DNA of 64,000 nucleotides from Haliotis asinina (GCF_037392515.1 NC_090290.1:33625753-33689752); one strand, 5' to 3'. Numbered from the stretch's first letter, positions 1-10,205 are shown. A program made the numbers and translations. The notes: generated by a model from the sequence alone, not told the origin.

Positions 1-176
1 CAACACAGGGCGACACAGCTGTACGAACTATTAGTTGAACAACGATCAACATGTGTCATCACCGGAGTGTTGTATACCGCTGCACAACGTTGTAGACACA
101 CGTGATCCCGAATCCCATGTATGCCTTTCACAATATCATACATCTGCCTCAAACCAGGATTCTAATACCACCATTC
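1..176. other. Unannotated flank, no gene seen
   Basis: No convincing coding signal. Several short palindromic caacgttg-like motifs occur here, resembling the core of the 35-bp minisatellite further on. Confidence 0.4.
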
Positions 177-350
177 AGTGAGTGAGCCTAGTTTTAAGCA
201 ATATCCCAGCACATGTGTGCAAATATTCGAGTCAGGAGTTAATGATCAACAGCATGAGCATCGATGTACATAACTGGGAGACGATGTGTTAACCAGGTCA
301 GCGAGTCTGACCACAGATCCCGTTAGTCGCATATATTACTGAAGATCGAC
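177..350 (-). mobile_element. SINE copy, family B, minus orientation
   Basis: It opens with gtgagtgagcctagtttta, the complement of the SINE tail. It then shares the family-B internal blocks seen at 9657-9911 and 63536-63735: cgagtcagg, gatcaacagcatgagcatcg and cagcgagtctgaccac, followed by cccgttagtcgc. It is diverged and has no clear target duplication. The head of family B is not obviously tRNA-like. Confidence 0.75.
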
Positions 351-355
351 TCTAG

Positions 356-437
356 TATGTACAGACCACCGCCAATTTAGCTCTACTATAGCTGAGTGTG
401 GCGTAAAACTAAATTCTATCAGAAAGTCAGTCAAACC
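356..437 (+). mobile_element. SINE 3' fragment, family B, plus orientation
   Basis: The segment contains tacagaccaccgccaattt, then gctgagtgtggcgtaaaact and a degraded tcagtcaa tail. This is the 3' third of the same family as its left neighbour in the opposite orientation, so the two form an inverted pair. Confidence 0.65.
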
Positions 438-1218
438 CGGATAACGGGTATCTGATGCCACGAAGGCCAAAAAGTTGTAGAGGTGTTCATATACCAAAGC
501 GAGAAGTGATTTAGAGACTGATATCGAAAAATCGGAAAGGGATTGATTTGGGGTTGGAGGTTGTCAAAGACAGTGGTCAGTTTGCCTCAACATGACACTT
601 CGTGGAATACCACGCGAGGAAAATTCAGCGTGTCTCGCTTTTTTATGTTTTATGATACAAACGTAACAATTCTCCTCCTATTGACGGGATTAGTCTGGTT
701 TTGTTGTCGAGCACAAATGCAAAGCTCACCATTTATGATAAATAACCTGAAACATCTACACTACGTTGCAGGCAGGGTTGTTTTGGTTTGTCCACCCCCA
801 TTCAGATTAGTAACAACAAGTACAAGTAATACTGCGTGTTGGCTGTCTATTTAACTAGGTAGCCGAAGTATCTTCTCCCTACATGACAACACCAGAAAGA
901 TGGAAGATGCTATAATTTGCAGCGGGGACTCTGACCATTTGAGTAATGGCGTGTGGAAATTGAGCGAAGCGTAATAAAATCACTATGCCGCCGTGCACTT
1001 AACCTAGCAACGTTGTGGGAAGATCGTAGATCGGTAACATTGTGACACAAGTTGGAGACAACGTTAATGTTACTGCTGATGGGCATTTTTGACGTCATCA
1101 TTCTTCAAAGTTAGTATTGGGTCACTTTATAACGCTACTTGACAACGTAATAACAGCGTTGCAAATGTACGCTGCCGAAACGTTATGCTATGGGCTCCGT
1201 TACGTTATACCTACGTTT
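438..1218. other. No gene seen; scattered palindromic motifs
   Basis: A 103-codon open frame at 543-854 shows no recognisable domain and no repeat support. Motifs such as caacgttgtg, gacaacgtta and gacaacgtaat recur from about 1010 to 1160 and resemble the minisatellite core at 1951, so this may be a degraded outlier of that repeat. Confidence 0.4.
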
Positions 1219-1664
1219 CATTCTCTTCCCACAGAGGTTACTTGTCATATCTTCCTATGAACCTCTGTTCCAATACAGCCATATTTCGCGGTTCTCATAA
1301 AATCCCCTAGCGGCAAAAAATGGCAGCATATTTATTTCCCTTTTTTCTGTCCAATCAGAATACGTGTTACATTGACCTAGATTCAACTTGACAAATGCAA
1401 GCAATGCGGAGAAACAAATATGACATGACTGAGTTCTGTGAAACATTTGAGTATCGCGCTCTGGAAGTGGTTCTAGTTTTCACGATGCATTCGGAAATAA
1501 CCGAGATCTTGCGAACGATCACTTTTGAAACAAGGTCACTGATTGCACTACTAAATCTGATTGCCTCCAATCACGAGTCTTGAACACGCTCACCATGAAA
1601 GGGTCGTATTAGAACAGAGGTTAGGTAGGAAGATATGACAAGTAACCCCTGTGGGAAGAGAATG
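1219..1664. mobile_element. Inverted-repeat element (MITE-like) with about 65-bp arms
   Basis: The left arm (1219-1285) reads cattctcttcccacagaggt and continues through ttacttgtcatatcttccta and acctctgttc. The right arm (1600-1664) is its reverse complement with few mismatches, ending aacccctgtgggaagagaatg. The roughly 310-bp interior shows no transposase. Long terminal inverted repeats around a non-coding centre suggest a non-autonomous DNA transposon. A target duplication is not evident, so the superfamily is unknown. Confidence 0.65.
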
Positions 1665-1950
1665 ATAAGTTGGTGTCACGATAGAGTTTTCTGTAACACG
1701 TTTCACTTTGAGATTATTTCTTTACTATTCAGCTACATGTTGGAAAACACACGACCACAACAAAATGCTAATTGATCATTGAAATAAATGTCTGCTTTGT
1801 CTCATATGTACGTATACTGTTCACTAAAACGGTGGGAAACCTGTGCAACTACTAGCGTTAAACAAAACGTTGAGACAATCGTAAAATACGTTAGCATCAA
1901 ATAACTTTGACCTTGTGGCCAGGTAGAAATTACACATCACAACGCCAGGC
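1665..1950. other. No gene seen
   Basis: AT-rich sequence without recognisable coding, RNA or repeat content. Confidence 0.4.
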
Positions 1951-2561
1951 CACGTTGTGACAACGTGAATGAGAGTGTACAGGAAGACGTTGTGACAACG
2001 TAAATGAGAGTGTACAGAAAGACGTTGTGACAACGTGAATGAGAGTGTACAGAAAGACGTTGTGACAACGTAAATGAGAGTGTACAGAAAGACGTTGTGA
2101 CAACGTAAATGAGAGTGTACAGAAAGACGTTGTGACAACGTGAATGAGAGTGTACAGAAAGACGTTGTGACAACGTAAATGAGAGTGTACAGAAAGACGT
2201 TGTGACAACGTAAATGAGAGTGTACAGAAAGACGTTGTGACAACGTAAATGAGAGTGTACAGAAAGACGTTGTGACAACGTAAATGAGAGTGTACAGAAA
2301 GACGTTGTGACAACGTAAATGAGAGTGTACAGGAAGACGTTGTGACAACGTAAATGAGAGTGTACAGGAAGACGTTGTGACAACGTAAATGAGAGTGTAC
2401 AGGAAGACGTTGTGACAACGTGAATGAGAGTGTACAGGAAGACGTTGTGACAACGTAAATGAGAGTGTACAGGAAGACGTTGTGACAACGTAAATGAGAG
2501 TGTACAGGAAGACGTTGTGACAACGTAAATGAGAGTGTACAGAAAGACGTTGTGACAACGT
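1951..2561. repeat. 35-bp minisatellite, about 17.5 copies, palindromic core
   Basis: The unit is gacgttgtgacaacgtaaat followed by gagagtgtacagaaa, repeated head to tail every 35 bp with only a few variable positions (taaat/tgaat, agaaa/aggaa). Each unit contains acgttgt-g-acaacgt, a perfect 7-bp inverted repeat around one central base. Because 35 is not divisible by three and the unit lacks stops on the minus strand, all three minus frames stay open. Those long open frames are a consequence of the repeat and not evidence of genes. Confidence 0.95.
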
Positions 2562-2790
2562 TGTAAGAATTTGTTAGTTGGGAAACCGACGTTTCATAAG
2601 TTTGAACTATCATTTCATCTTCATAAATGAACACTCCCAGAAAAATAATACTTCAAAAGTGGAACTGACCAACCAGTGTACAATTTCGACTTACACGCGC
2701 AACTACGTTCGGAGAGTTGACGTTAATACTCAATGATACACGTTGCGCGTTAAAGTAGTGTGCCGTGGCACAAGACAAGGTTCACAATCA
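2562..2790. other. No gene seen
   Basis: Unique-looking sequence between the minisatellite and a MITE. Confidence 0.35.
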
Positions 2791-3062
2791 GGCCCCAATT
2801 TCTCGAAGCAAACTTAAGTTTTCACTCAAATCTCAAACTGAGTTGACAATTTGAAACAGCTGTATTTTTAACTCAGCGGCATTGTTTAAAATAAAACAGT
2901 TCAAACCACTAAAGAAATCTGTCCACCAGATTGTCTACTAAGTTTGAGTTTGATACTGATTTCATTCTGGAAAATCCATGTTTCTGTGTTTTCTCAAATT
3001 TGTGCAAAAACTTGAACTTAAGTCAAAACTCAGACTTAAGTTTGTTTCGAGAAATCGGGGCC
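2791..3062. mobile_element. MITE with ggcccc...ggggcc termini, 272 bp
   Basis: The left end ggccccaatttctcgaagca continues aacttaagt. The right end, read on the minus strand, is ggccccgatttctcgaaaca followed by aacttaagt. The arms match over about 30 bp and sub-terminal matches continue (ctcaaactgag). There is no coding content. It resembles the shorter palindromic elements at 4145, 19482, 30159 and 36813 in having G/C-rich tips followed by a cgaa or aaagc block. Confidence 0.75.
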
Positions 3063-4144
3063 ATATCTAAGGAGCCATTCGAACCGACAATCGATGGAGG
3101 TCCTTGCACTGACGAGAGGCTTTGACGTCATTGACCACAGCAGCACCCGTCTCCCGTTTTTCTGGCCCGAGAACGACGAATATAATAAATGTAAATATAT
3201 ATATTTTGAGATTATAGTATGAGATGTCATTGAAGATCTGGAAAGCAGCGCAAGATCACAGGAAGACATATAAGTATGATAAAGTGTGATGAGTTAGTAG
3301 ATATTTCTCAATGACATGCATAGGGAACAGGTAAAAAGAACGATTTTACTTAATTCAGAAAACAACAGCAAGAGACGAGTAAAGAAAGCATGGTGAAATG
3401 AAGAAGCTTTGGATCAGTTTGTATGAGGCTGAGAAACAGCGATGAGGACACAAACACAAAATAGTCACATATACAGAGACGACTTTAAACGAATGACGAA
3501 GCTTTGGAACAATTTGTCGGATGCTGAGAAACTACGATGAAGATATAAGCGCAAGCATTCACACATAGTTACAGGGACACAAACAAACACCGAGGGTACA
3601 TCAATCCATGGGCTCCTAGGGACCAGTGAACACCGTATTTATTTTACCGAACACCTAAATGTTAATTTTCAACTGTTTGAAGCATGGTTATCAGATCGTA
3701 CACAACAGCCAACCTGTGTGATTCAAACGATTCGAATTTTGCATCTTGCTGGTTTTTACTGAATATTCACATGGGCTACATTTGAAAGTTTTGTGAAGCT
3801 TTGTTCATTGCAATGCGGGACAAATCTCTTCGTAGCCATCTCTAAATTTTGCAGACGACACAAGAAAAACAGACTTAGAGTTATCTCACATCTATCGATT
3901 TGCATTCGCAAAACATCGGTAATTTCTCCGCACCGTGCGTGATTCAATGTTATTCGAGATAAAGCAGTACTACCACGAAGTACAGAATGAGTTGCCATTG
4001 GAACCGAGGCACATTGTTCCAAATGTACCTCAATGTAAGTGAGGTACATTAGAAATAATAGAAGGGCGCTTAGCCAATCAGAAAACGGCATTTATGTGTG
4101 AGGTAAGATAAGTCGTCATAAAAACCCCGAAGATAGCGTACACT
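3063..4144. other. No gene seen; weak internal duplication
   Basis: About 1.1 kb without a recognisable gene. A loose duplication appears near 3400-3545 (aagaagctttggatcagttt versus acgaagctttggaacaattt, each followed by atgctgagaaac). The 111-codon minus frame at 3756-4091 has no recognisable domain. Confidence 0.4.
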
Positions 4145-4251
4145 GGGCCCCGTTCCTCAAAGCAATCGGAGTGCTACGACAGTCGTAAGTCTCTGTAAAT
4201 GTATGGGAGTTACGATCATTTTAGCGGTACGAACGCTTTGAGGACCGGGTC
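4145..4251. mobile_element. Short palindromic MITE, about 107 bp
   Basis: The left end gggccccgttcctcaaagc is matched on the opposite strand at the right end by gacccggtcctcaaagc. Internally, cgacagtcgtaagt and tacgatcattttagcg recall the related hairpin elements. It has no coding capacity. Confidence 0.65.
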
Positions 4252-4389
4252 ACAGTTGAACAGTGCTGTGATGGACAGCTCAGGGAGACATGAATATGGG
4301 AGTCTGCAGACTGGGGAGAGTGGAGATGAGATCACATTGAATAATGACATTATATGAGCAGACGTGGCCCAGTATAGGGCAAGGTAACC
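4252..4389. other. No gene seen
   Basis: Short spacer between a MITE and a LINE remnant. Confidence 0.3.
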
Positions 4390-5560
4390 AGATACGACAA
4401 TATCACCTTGGATATTAAACTTCTACTACAAAGACTGTTCATTGTGTGTTTTAATGCAGGACTTGTACCGCATAAATGGGGAAAAGGAATAGTAAGCCCA
4501 ATTCCCAAGTCGTCAACGATCGCGCCGGGGACCCCATGTCTTTCAGTACATGAGCTCTACTGTGGTGTGTTAAACAAGGGAATTAGTGCTTGGGTTGAAG
4601 ATTTGGGGACCATGACGCAACATTGATTCGCGCAAACCTACACTCACTGCTTTCACAAGAAATGGACTTCACACACTTTAGCCATATGGGGAATAGAACC
4701 CGGGTGTTCGGCGTGACTAACGAACACTTTAACCTCTAGTCTACCCCACCGCTCCCGGATACATTTGAGTCTATAGACAGAAATATTCCATGGAACAAAT
4801 TGGCCGATCTGGGACCTGAGACTAAACGGCAAGACATTCCAAGTTTTGTTCGCCATTCACTTTAAGATTAAAGATTGCGTGCGGTTAAATGGTAACAAGA
4901 CTGACTAGCTGTCACTTTATAGATGCGGGACTGAAACAGGGCAGCGTCTTATCTCCACTCCTTTTTAACCTGCGCATTAATCACCCCATAAATGTAATAA
5001 GAAATCTGGATATCGGGATATCTATAGATGGAAAGAGAAAAAAACGGAATCCTAGCCTATGCAGATGACGTGGTTCTATTAGCTGAAGAAGAAGAAGAAG
5101 ATTTCTCGATACCGTGAGATACTCTCCATACATGCTGTATGGGCAGATAATCAAAGATTGCGCATTTACGATTCCCCCATTTCCACAATATTCTGTAGCA
5201 TTCACCTGCTGAAATAAAACCGCGGAGACAACGAACTGTTACAACTACATCGGCCTTTAGATTGCAGAGTTTGTAGACTACGATTAGATGGCTAAAGCTG
5301 CAAGTAGGGCACTGGGTCGAGACTCTAGGCCGAATGCAGCTCTGGCCTACACTGGAGTATGGGACTCAGCTTGCAGATCACCCGTGAATGTAGTTCAACA
5401 CAGAGCCATGATATAATATTTTCTAGTTGTCGGGAGGTACCCGCCCAATGCAGCAACACAGCGACAGCTAGCGTGCAGCTTACCGACTGTGAGATAGTGG
5501 AAAACATCATGAAAGAAATCAAAACGAACAGAGCTGTATTTTTATAGGCAGACAACTTGT
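4390..5560 (+). pseudogene. Non-LTR retrotransposon reverse transcriptase remnant
   Basis: Reading the plus strand across frames gives the order expected of a LINE reverse transcriptase. It contains WGKGIVSPIPKS and LNKGISAWVEDLG (4460-4620), FESIDRNIPWNKLADLG (motif A region, about 4766-4820), VRLNGNKTD (about 4880), GLKQGSVLSPLLFNL-like sequence (motif B, about 4925-4970) and LAYADDVVLLAEE (motif C, about 5050-5095). C-terminal blocks follow: YIGL, MAKAASRALGRDS, VVQHRAM and GRYPPNAATQ (5250-5455). Stops and frameshifts separate the blocks, and a SINE interrupts motifs near 4643-4757. The order and motifs are seen in the sequence. The exact clade is not assigned. It is dead, and the unrelated minus frame at 5325-6002 is a shadow. 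Confidence 0.82.
4643..4757 (-). mobile_element. SINE fragment, family A, inserted in the RT remnant
   Basis: caagaaatggacttcacaca, then atggggaatagaacccgggt, gttcggcgtgac and ccccaccgctccc match the minus orientation of the tRNA-derived SINE. It lies between the FESIDR block and the upstream RT block of the LINE remnant, so it entered after or during that element's decay. Confidence 0.75.
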
Positions 5561-6270
5561 ACAGAGGAACAAGTGGAACTGGAACAAGAGGGAGCATAAG
5601 AAATTCCATTATTTTGATACTGATGCTAAGCATTGTTAAAGAAATATGTGTTTGACACAGTGAAGCGAAGAGACATAAGAATGGCAGGAAGGAAGGAACA
5701 ATGACAGAGAGAAAGTAGACAGAACGAAATAGGAAGAAATAAACTACGAGTATACAGAACTTATAAATTGGACTGTATGTGTGAAAGTTACTTGTGAAGC
5801 AATATGAGCCATTTGCATTCTTTAGGTGTGGAGTTTTTCCCCTTAAAATTAGAGACTGGAAGGTGTGAGAACTTACAAATAGATAAACGGACATGGACTG
5901 ATACAGCTTTTTAGAAAGATGGGTGCACACTATTGAGAATTGAGAAGGGAGGGGGAGAGGAGGGGATGCACACTTCATTTTCACCCGAGTTTCAATGGTC
6001 ATTTAAAAAAATTTCAGGACAAAAAAGAGGGGCTCGCAATCCAGCATCCCCTGTAGATCCGCCTATGACGGATATGTTCTAACTGCAACGACAAAAACTG
6101 ATGATGCAGCACATTCTACATTCCCTTATACAGTGAAGTCAGAGTTTCCCTTTTAAACAAATACCAAGATATTATACCTAGATATATAATACTGTTTTAT
6201 GTTATATCTGATCTATCGTAGCGCTTGGCTCAGGGCCTTTCTCCACAGCAACTGTACGATTACGACAATT
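5561..6270. other. No gene seen
   Basis: Purine-rich stretches (5680-5760) and otherwise unremarkable sequence. The 225-codon minus frame covering 5325-6002 is leucine/serine-rich low-complexity translation opposite the purine tract and overlaps the RT remnant, so I do not call it. Confidence 0.4.
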
Positions 6271-6330
6271 TCAGTTGAAATATGTGCAGTTGTCGTACCC
6301 TAAACCTACTTTCTGGACTCCGCACAAGTT

Positions 6331-6781
6331 ATCCTCCTCCTCCTCCTCCTCCTCCTCCTCCTCCTCCTCCTCCTCCTACTACTACTACTACTACTACTAC
6401 TACTGCTGTTGCTTCACCAACGACAACTACTACTACTGTTGCTTCACCAACGACAACTACTACTACTGTTGCTTCACCAACGACAACTACTACTACTACT
6501 GCTACTACAACTACTACTATTACTACTGCTGTTGCTTCACCAACGACAACTACTACTACTACTACTACTACTACAACAAAAACTACTACTACAAAAACTA
6601 CTTCTACAAAAACTACTACTACTACTAATACAAACACTGCTACTGCTGCTGCTGCTGCTGCTACTACTACTACTACAAACACTACAACTACTGCTACTAC
6701 TAGTACTACTACAAACATTACTACTACTACTGCTGCTACTACTATTACTACTACAAACACTACTACTGCTACTACTATTAC
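6331..6781. repeat. Compound TCC/TAC/TGC trinucleotide tract with a 30-bp sub-repeat
   Basis: A run of (tcc)n at 6331-6375 passes into (tac)n and (tgc)n mixtures to about 6781. Within it, a block of about 30 bp containing gttgcttcaccaacgacaac occurs four times (6408, 6438, 6468 and 6531). All frames on both strands are open because of the 3-bp period, giving poly-Ser/Tyr, Pro/Thr and Leu translations that are not gene evidence. Confidence 0.95.
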
Positions 6782-6789
6782 AGTACGTT

Positions 6790-7424
6790 ATATATAATAC
6801 AAATATATCGCTGCAATTTCTGCCATGGTAAGCCAATGCCTACATGCACAACTTGGGTGACAATAACATTTCCATGTACATGAATCAGCCACAGAAGGTG
6901 CAGATGGTTTGTTTATTAATTGTACCAATTAAGTGTGGAGTGACATTTTATTCAAGTATTGAATGTAAATATGTATGAGATGAATAACGTATATGTTAGC
7001 AAACTATTGTCGTATTTGCGAACGGAAATGTCAATTTAGATCGGGCTAACGTGAATCACTGGTCGTATGACGTAAGATTTCAGGTATAAGTGAGGGTGTT
7101 AATTGACAGAAACACCACGTGAGGGAAGACAGAAAGTTGTTGACTGTTTGTTCATATCGCGCCAGATTGATAGTGTGTCAAAGTGTGATGGTTGGAACTA
7201 CGGTAACTCTCCCCGAACGATCCCCACCGTCACGTTGTGACGGAAACGTAGTTTAACACCGCTATTTATAGTTTTTAATTACCCCCATGGCGTGTCCCAC
7301 ACATACGCACGCGCATAGGATACGATGACAACAGTCAGCAAAGCCAGCGAGTCTGACTACACGACCAATTCTAAGACAAATCAACTCCAGCTCCGGTGCC
7401 TCAGGCGTCGGGGCCAGTCCTACT
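6790..7424. other. No gene seen; possible SINE-B scrap near 7330-7370
   Basis: agtcagcaaagccagcgagt followed by ctgactacacgacc (about 7331-7365) resembles the internal family-B block, but the flanks are not recognisable. Nothing else stands out. Confidence 0.35.
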
Positions 7425-8105
7425 CACACACCTGCCACATTGCCAACTGTACTCAGATGAGGGGGCAGAACACACCCTGCATGGCAATTGTACTCAGATG
7501 AGGGGTGAGAACACACTCCCCACCCCAGCCGACTCACCCACACACCTGCCGCATTAACAACTGTACTCAGATGAGGGATCAGAACACACTCTCCACCCCA
7601 GCCTACCCACCCACACACCTGCCGCATGACAACTGTACTCAGATGAGAGGTCAGAACACAATCCCCACCCCAGCCTACCAACCCACACACCTGCCGCAAG
7701 ACAACTGTACTCAGATGAGGGGTCAGAACAGACTCCCCACCCCAGCCTACTCCCCCACACACCTGCCGCATGACAACTGTACTCAGATGAAGGGTCAGAA
7801 CACACTCCTCACCCCAGCCTATCAACCCCCCCACACACCTGCCGCAAGACAACTGTACTCAGATGAGGGGTCAGAACACACTCCCCACCCCAGCCTACCA
7901 ACCCACACACCTGCCGCATGACAACTGTACTCAGATGAGGGGTCAGAACACACTCCCCACCCCAGCCTATCAACCCCCACACACACCTGCCGCATTGATA
8001 ACTGTACTCAGATGAGGCGTCAGAACACAATCCCCACCCCAGCCTATCATCCAACACACCTGCCGCACGACAACTGTACTCAGATGAGAGGTCAGAACAA
8101 CCTTG
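7425..8105. repeat. 72-bp minisatellite, about 9 copies
   Basis: The anchor aactgtactcagatgagg recurs at about 7559, 7631, 7703, 7775, 7851, 7923, 8000 and 8072, mostly 72 bp apart, with two units 4-5 bp longer. The rest of the unit is ggtcagaacacactccccac, then cccagcctaccaacccacac and acctgccgca. As 72 is a multiple of three, a 24-residue peptide repeat stays open on both strands. No start, splice or codon evidence favours expression. Confidence 0.93.
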
Positions 8106-8769
8106 TATCTCCTGATTCAGCATGTATGCTCTGACATTTAAAACATCAAAACCCGCGATATCTCAACAGTGGAAACCGGTATGGAGATTTTACGTAATAT
8201 TTACTCGGAGGACCGTGAAGCCTTATCTCACGCTATCTGGAGCTGTTTTATATTTGTTAATCAAAAAAGAAATTTCCATTAAATGATAACCTCAGCAGCA
8301 AGATTCTACGGTTTCAACAAACAACCCTTTTACCATATCGTGCAAAACAAAGCGGCGAGGGAGTGAAAACAAAATAATCATTTGTCTACTCTGTGTTCAC
8401 ATTTCGAGTCTCGTCATTGATGTTGTCGAAATGTGTTTAAAACTGATAGAAACAGAATCCAATGATAAATTACTTTGCTTATATACTGCGCGGAAAGGCA
8501 CTGTATACAGACAAAAGTAGTTTTGAGAAAGCTGTGGGTCTCTTATGTCGAGTATATCTCGATTTTCAAGCTTCCCTTTTCAATCCAGACAGACACAATA
8601 ATATATTGTCGACATGAGAGCCTTCTTTTCCAGGATCTCAGTTTTCTAGACATTTTATTTTCGCAAACAATCTCAAATGGGTAAGATGTGCATCAACGTC
8701 ATCAAAGTCAGGAGGGGTTACCAAGTTCGCAGAAAACAATACTCTTCCGTCTTCAGCAACATTTCTTGA
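8106..8769. other. No gene seen
   Basis: AT-rich sequence with no recognised coding or repeat content. Confidence 0.35.
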
Positions 8770-8875
8770 ATTGTATGGCGGGGGACAGACCAAGTGAGCT
8801 TCACAAATTGTGCCTGTGTGGAGAATCAAACCCTAGCCTTTGGCTTTGGCGTCACGAGCGATCGTTTTGATCAGC
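8770..8875 (-). mobile_element. Degenerate SINE, family A
   Basis: Recognised by atggcgggggacagaccaag, then agcttcacaaattgtgcctg, gagaatcaaaccctag and gcgtcacgagcg, the minus-orientation order of the tRNA-derived SINE. It is diverged and both ends are unclear. Confidence 0.55.
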
Positions 8876-9242
8876 AACTCGCCCTCAGGAGTGGAGTCGG
8901 GTTACGCTTGACAATGATATGTCTGTCGGCTTCCATTCCTTCTGTACTCGGTAAACCCTCGTTATTCCCACCCTCCCTGATTTCACGGACAATTATTACG
9001 TATATATGTATTTATAAATAAGAATATTTTAGTCGGAACCCAATCTTTAGGATTAATTGGATTTCTTCGTATATAATCCATGTTCACACAGAACAGATTT
9101 CCCTCTATCTGCAGACTCTACACTTTCCCATTAAAGGTGGAACAACAACCACTCAACCAGCAAGCCAACCAGCCCACTAACCAGCCCACAGCCAGCCAAA
9201 CAAAACCAATAAAACACAACAATGCCAAAGAGGCCCGTTGAC
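8876..9242. other. No gene seen; ccagcc-rich patch
   Basis: A short imperfect repeat of accagcccact/ccagcc type lies at 9155-9200. No gene is recognised. Confidence 0.3.
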
Positions 9243-9315
9243 TGAGTTAGTGAGTATGATTTTACGCAGTATTCAAGCAAGTATCACGCCAGAAATGGAC
9301 TTCACACATTGTACC

Positions 9316-9478
9316 AGGGCTGTGGGGTAGCCTAGTGGTTAAAGCGTTCGCTCCTCACGCCGAAGACCCGGGTTCGATTGCCCACATGGGTGAAGCCAAT
9401 TTTCTGGTGTCCCCCGCCGTGATACTGCTGGAATATTGCTAAAAGCGGCGTAAAACTAAAATTCACTCAAACTCACTG
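9316..9478 (+). mobile_element. tRNA-derived SINE, family A, nested, with 12-bp target duplication
   Basis: The copy runs from agggctgtggggtagcctag to a tail near actcaaactcactg. It has tRNA-like pol III promoter boxes: A-box-like tagcctagtggttaaagcg (about 9328-9346) and B-box-like ggttcgattgc (9371-9381). The sequence acacattgtacc occurs immediately before (9304-9315) and after (9479-9490), a clean 12-bp target-site duplication as expected for LINE-mediated insertion. The 3' portion ggaatattgctaaaagcggc followed by gtaaaact is the tail shared with family B and resembles the I-clade LINE 3' end. Confidence 0.92.
9328..9381 (+). promoter_or_regulatory. Internal pol III-type A and B boxes of the SINE
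   Basis: The A-box-like element tagcctagtgg and the B-box-like element ggttcgattgc lie about 32 bp apart, as in tRNA genes. No tRNA secondary structure was verified, so activity is inferred only. Confidence 0.6.
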
Positions 9479-9656
9479 ACACATTGTACCCATGTGGGGA
9501 ATTGAACCCAGGTCTTCGGCGTGAGGGGCGAACGCTTTAACCACTAGGCTCTCCTACCACCCCCGATGTCTGATGGACTCATGCGTACCAGGGTTACACA
9601 GTACCACAGTCTGCAGATAAATGTAGATAAATGAAAAAATCATCTTAATAACTGAT

Positions 9657-9911
9657 GAGTGAGTGAGTTTAGTTTTACGCCGCACTCAGCAATAATCCAG
9701 CTATATGGCGGCGGTCTGTAAATAATCGAGTCAAGGCCAGACAATTAAGTGATCAACGGCATGAGCATCGATCTGCGCAATTGGGAACCGATGACGTGTC
9801 AACGAAGTCAGAGAGCCTGAGACCAGTCGCTCCCGAAATTCGACAAGCATAGTCGCCTTTTATGGCAAGCATGGGTTGGTGAAGGCCTGTTCTACCCCGG
9901 ACCTCCACGGG
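9657..9911 (-). mobile_element. SINE, family B, near full length
   Basis: It begins gtgagtgagtttagttttac, passes cagcaataatccagctatat and ggcggcggtctgtaaataat, then gatcaacggcatgagcatcg and a block with tcgccttttatggcaagcat, and ends near cccggacctccacggg. This is the best copy of the second SINE type. Its 5' head (the right end here) lacks the family-A tRNA boxes while its 3' tail is shared. Confidence 0.85.
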
Positions 9912-10205
9912 TCTAATAACTGATGAAATATACTGAGGGAAACAAATGAGGGATCATGTGAGACCACTAGCGATCCCTCAGTATATAATTTATCTTGAGC
10001 GCACTTGTTGTGTCTCGAATGCACAAGTTAATATACTGAACGCACAAGTTAGTATATCTTGACAAGTCAGTTATCTTGAGCGCACAACTTAGCATGTTGA
10101 GCGCTCGACATGGTGTTAAGCATCTTATGGTATTACTGCAACACATGTTTGCTTGACAGCTGGCTAAAATGGACAAACTCTTTTGGAATAATTGAAACGA
10201 TGCAA
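9912..10205. repeat. Degenerate short repeats containing gcgcacaacttag
   Basis: Variants of ttgagcgcacaagttagtat recur at about 9993, 10035, 10073 and 10095. Related text (gctgagctctcaacttagta) reappears just beyond the Tc1 right end at 12275. The minisatellite and the Tc1 element therefore appear to have been inserted into, or expanded within, one older repeat tract. Confidence 0.55.

Larger units (their letters stand above)
9243..9565 (-). mobile_element. Outer SINE, family A, split by a second SINE
   Basis: The minus-orientation SINE begins tgagttagtgagtatgattt and reaches ggacttcacacattgtacc at 9315. It resumes at 9491 with catgtggggaattgaaccca and ends near the accaccccc block at 9565. 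The gap is filled exactly by a plus-orientation SINE, so this is the older host copy of a nested insertion. Confidence 0.85.

Noticed and set aside
1824..2634. Three overlapping minus frames of 183-244 codons
   Set aside because: The same 35-bp unit read in three phases. An open frame in every phase shows absence of stops, not coding.
2791..3062. Rho-independent-type terminator hairpin
   Set aside because: The palindrome is far too long and is a MITE. Bacterial terminators do not apply here.
5325..6002. 225-codon minus frame
   Set aside because: Overlaps the plus-strand RT remnant and a purine-rich tract, with no recognisable domain.
6275..6831. Poly-Ser/Tyr, Pro/Thr, Leu and Val frames
   Set aside because: Trinucleotide microsatellite open in all phases and on both strands.
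9328..9390. Functional tRNA gene
   Set aside because: The A- and B-box-like motifs are part of a dispersed SINE with a long non-tRNA body and target duplications.
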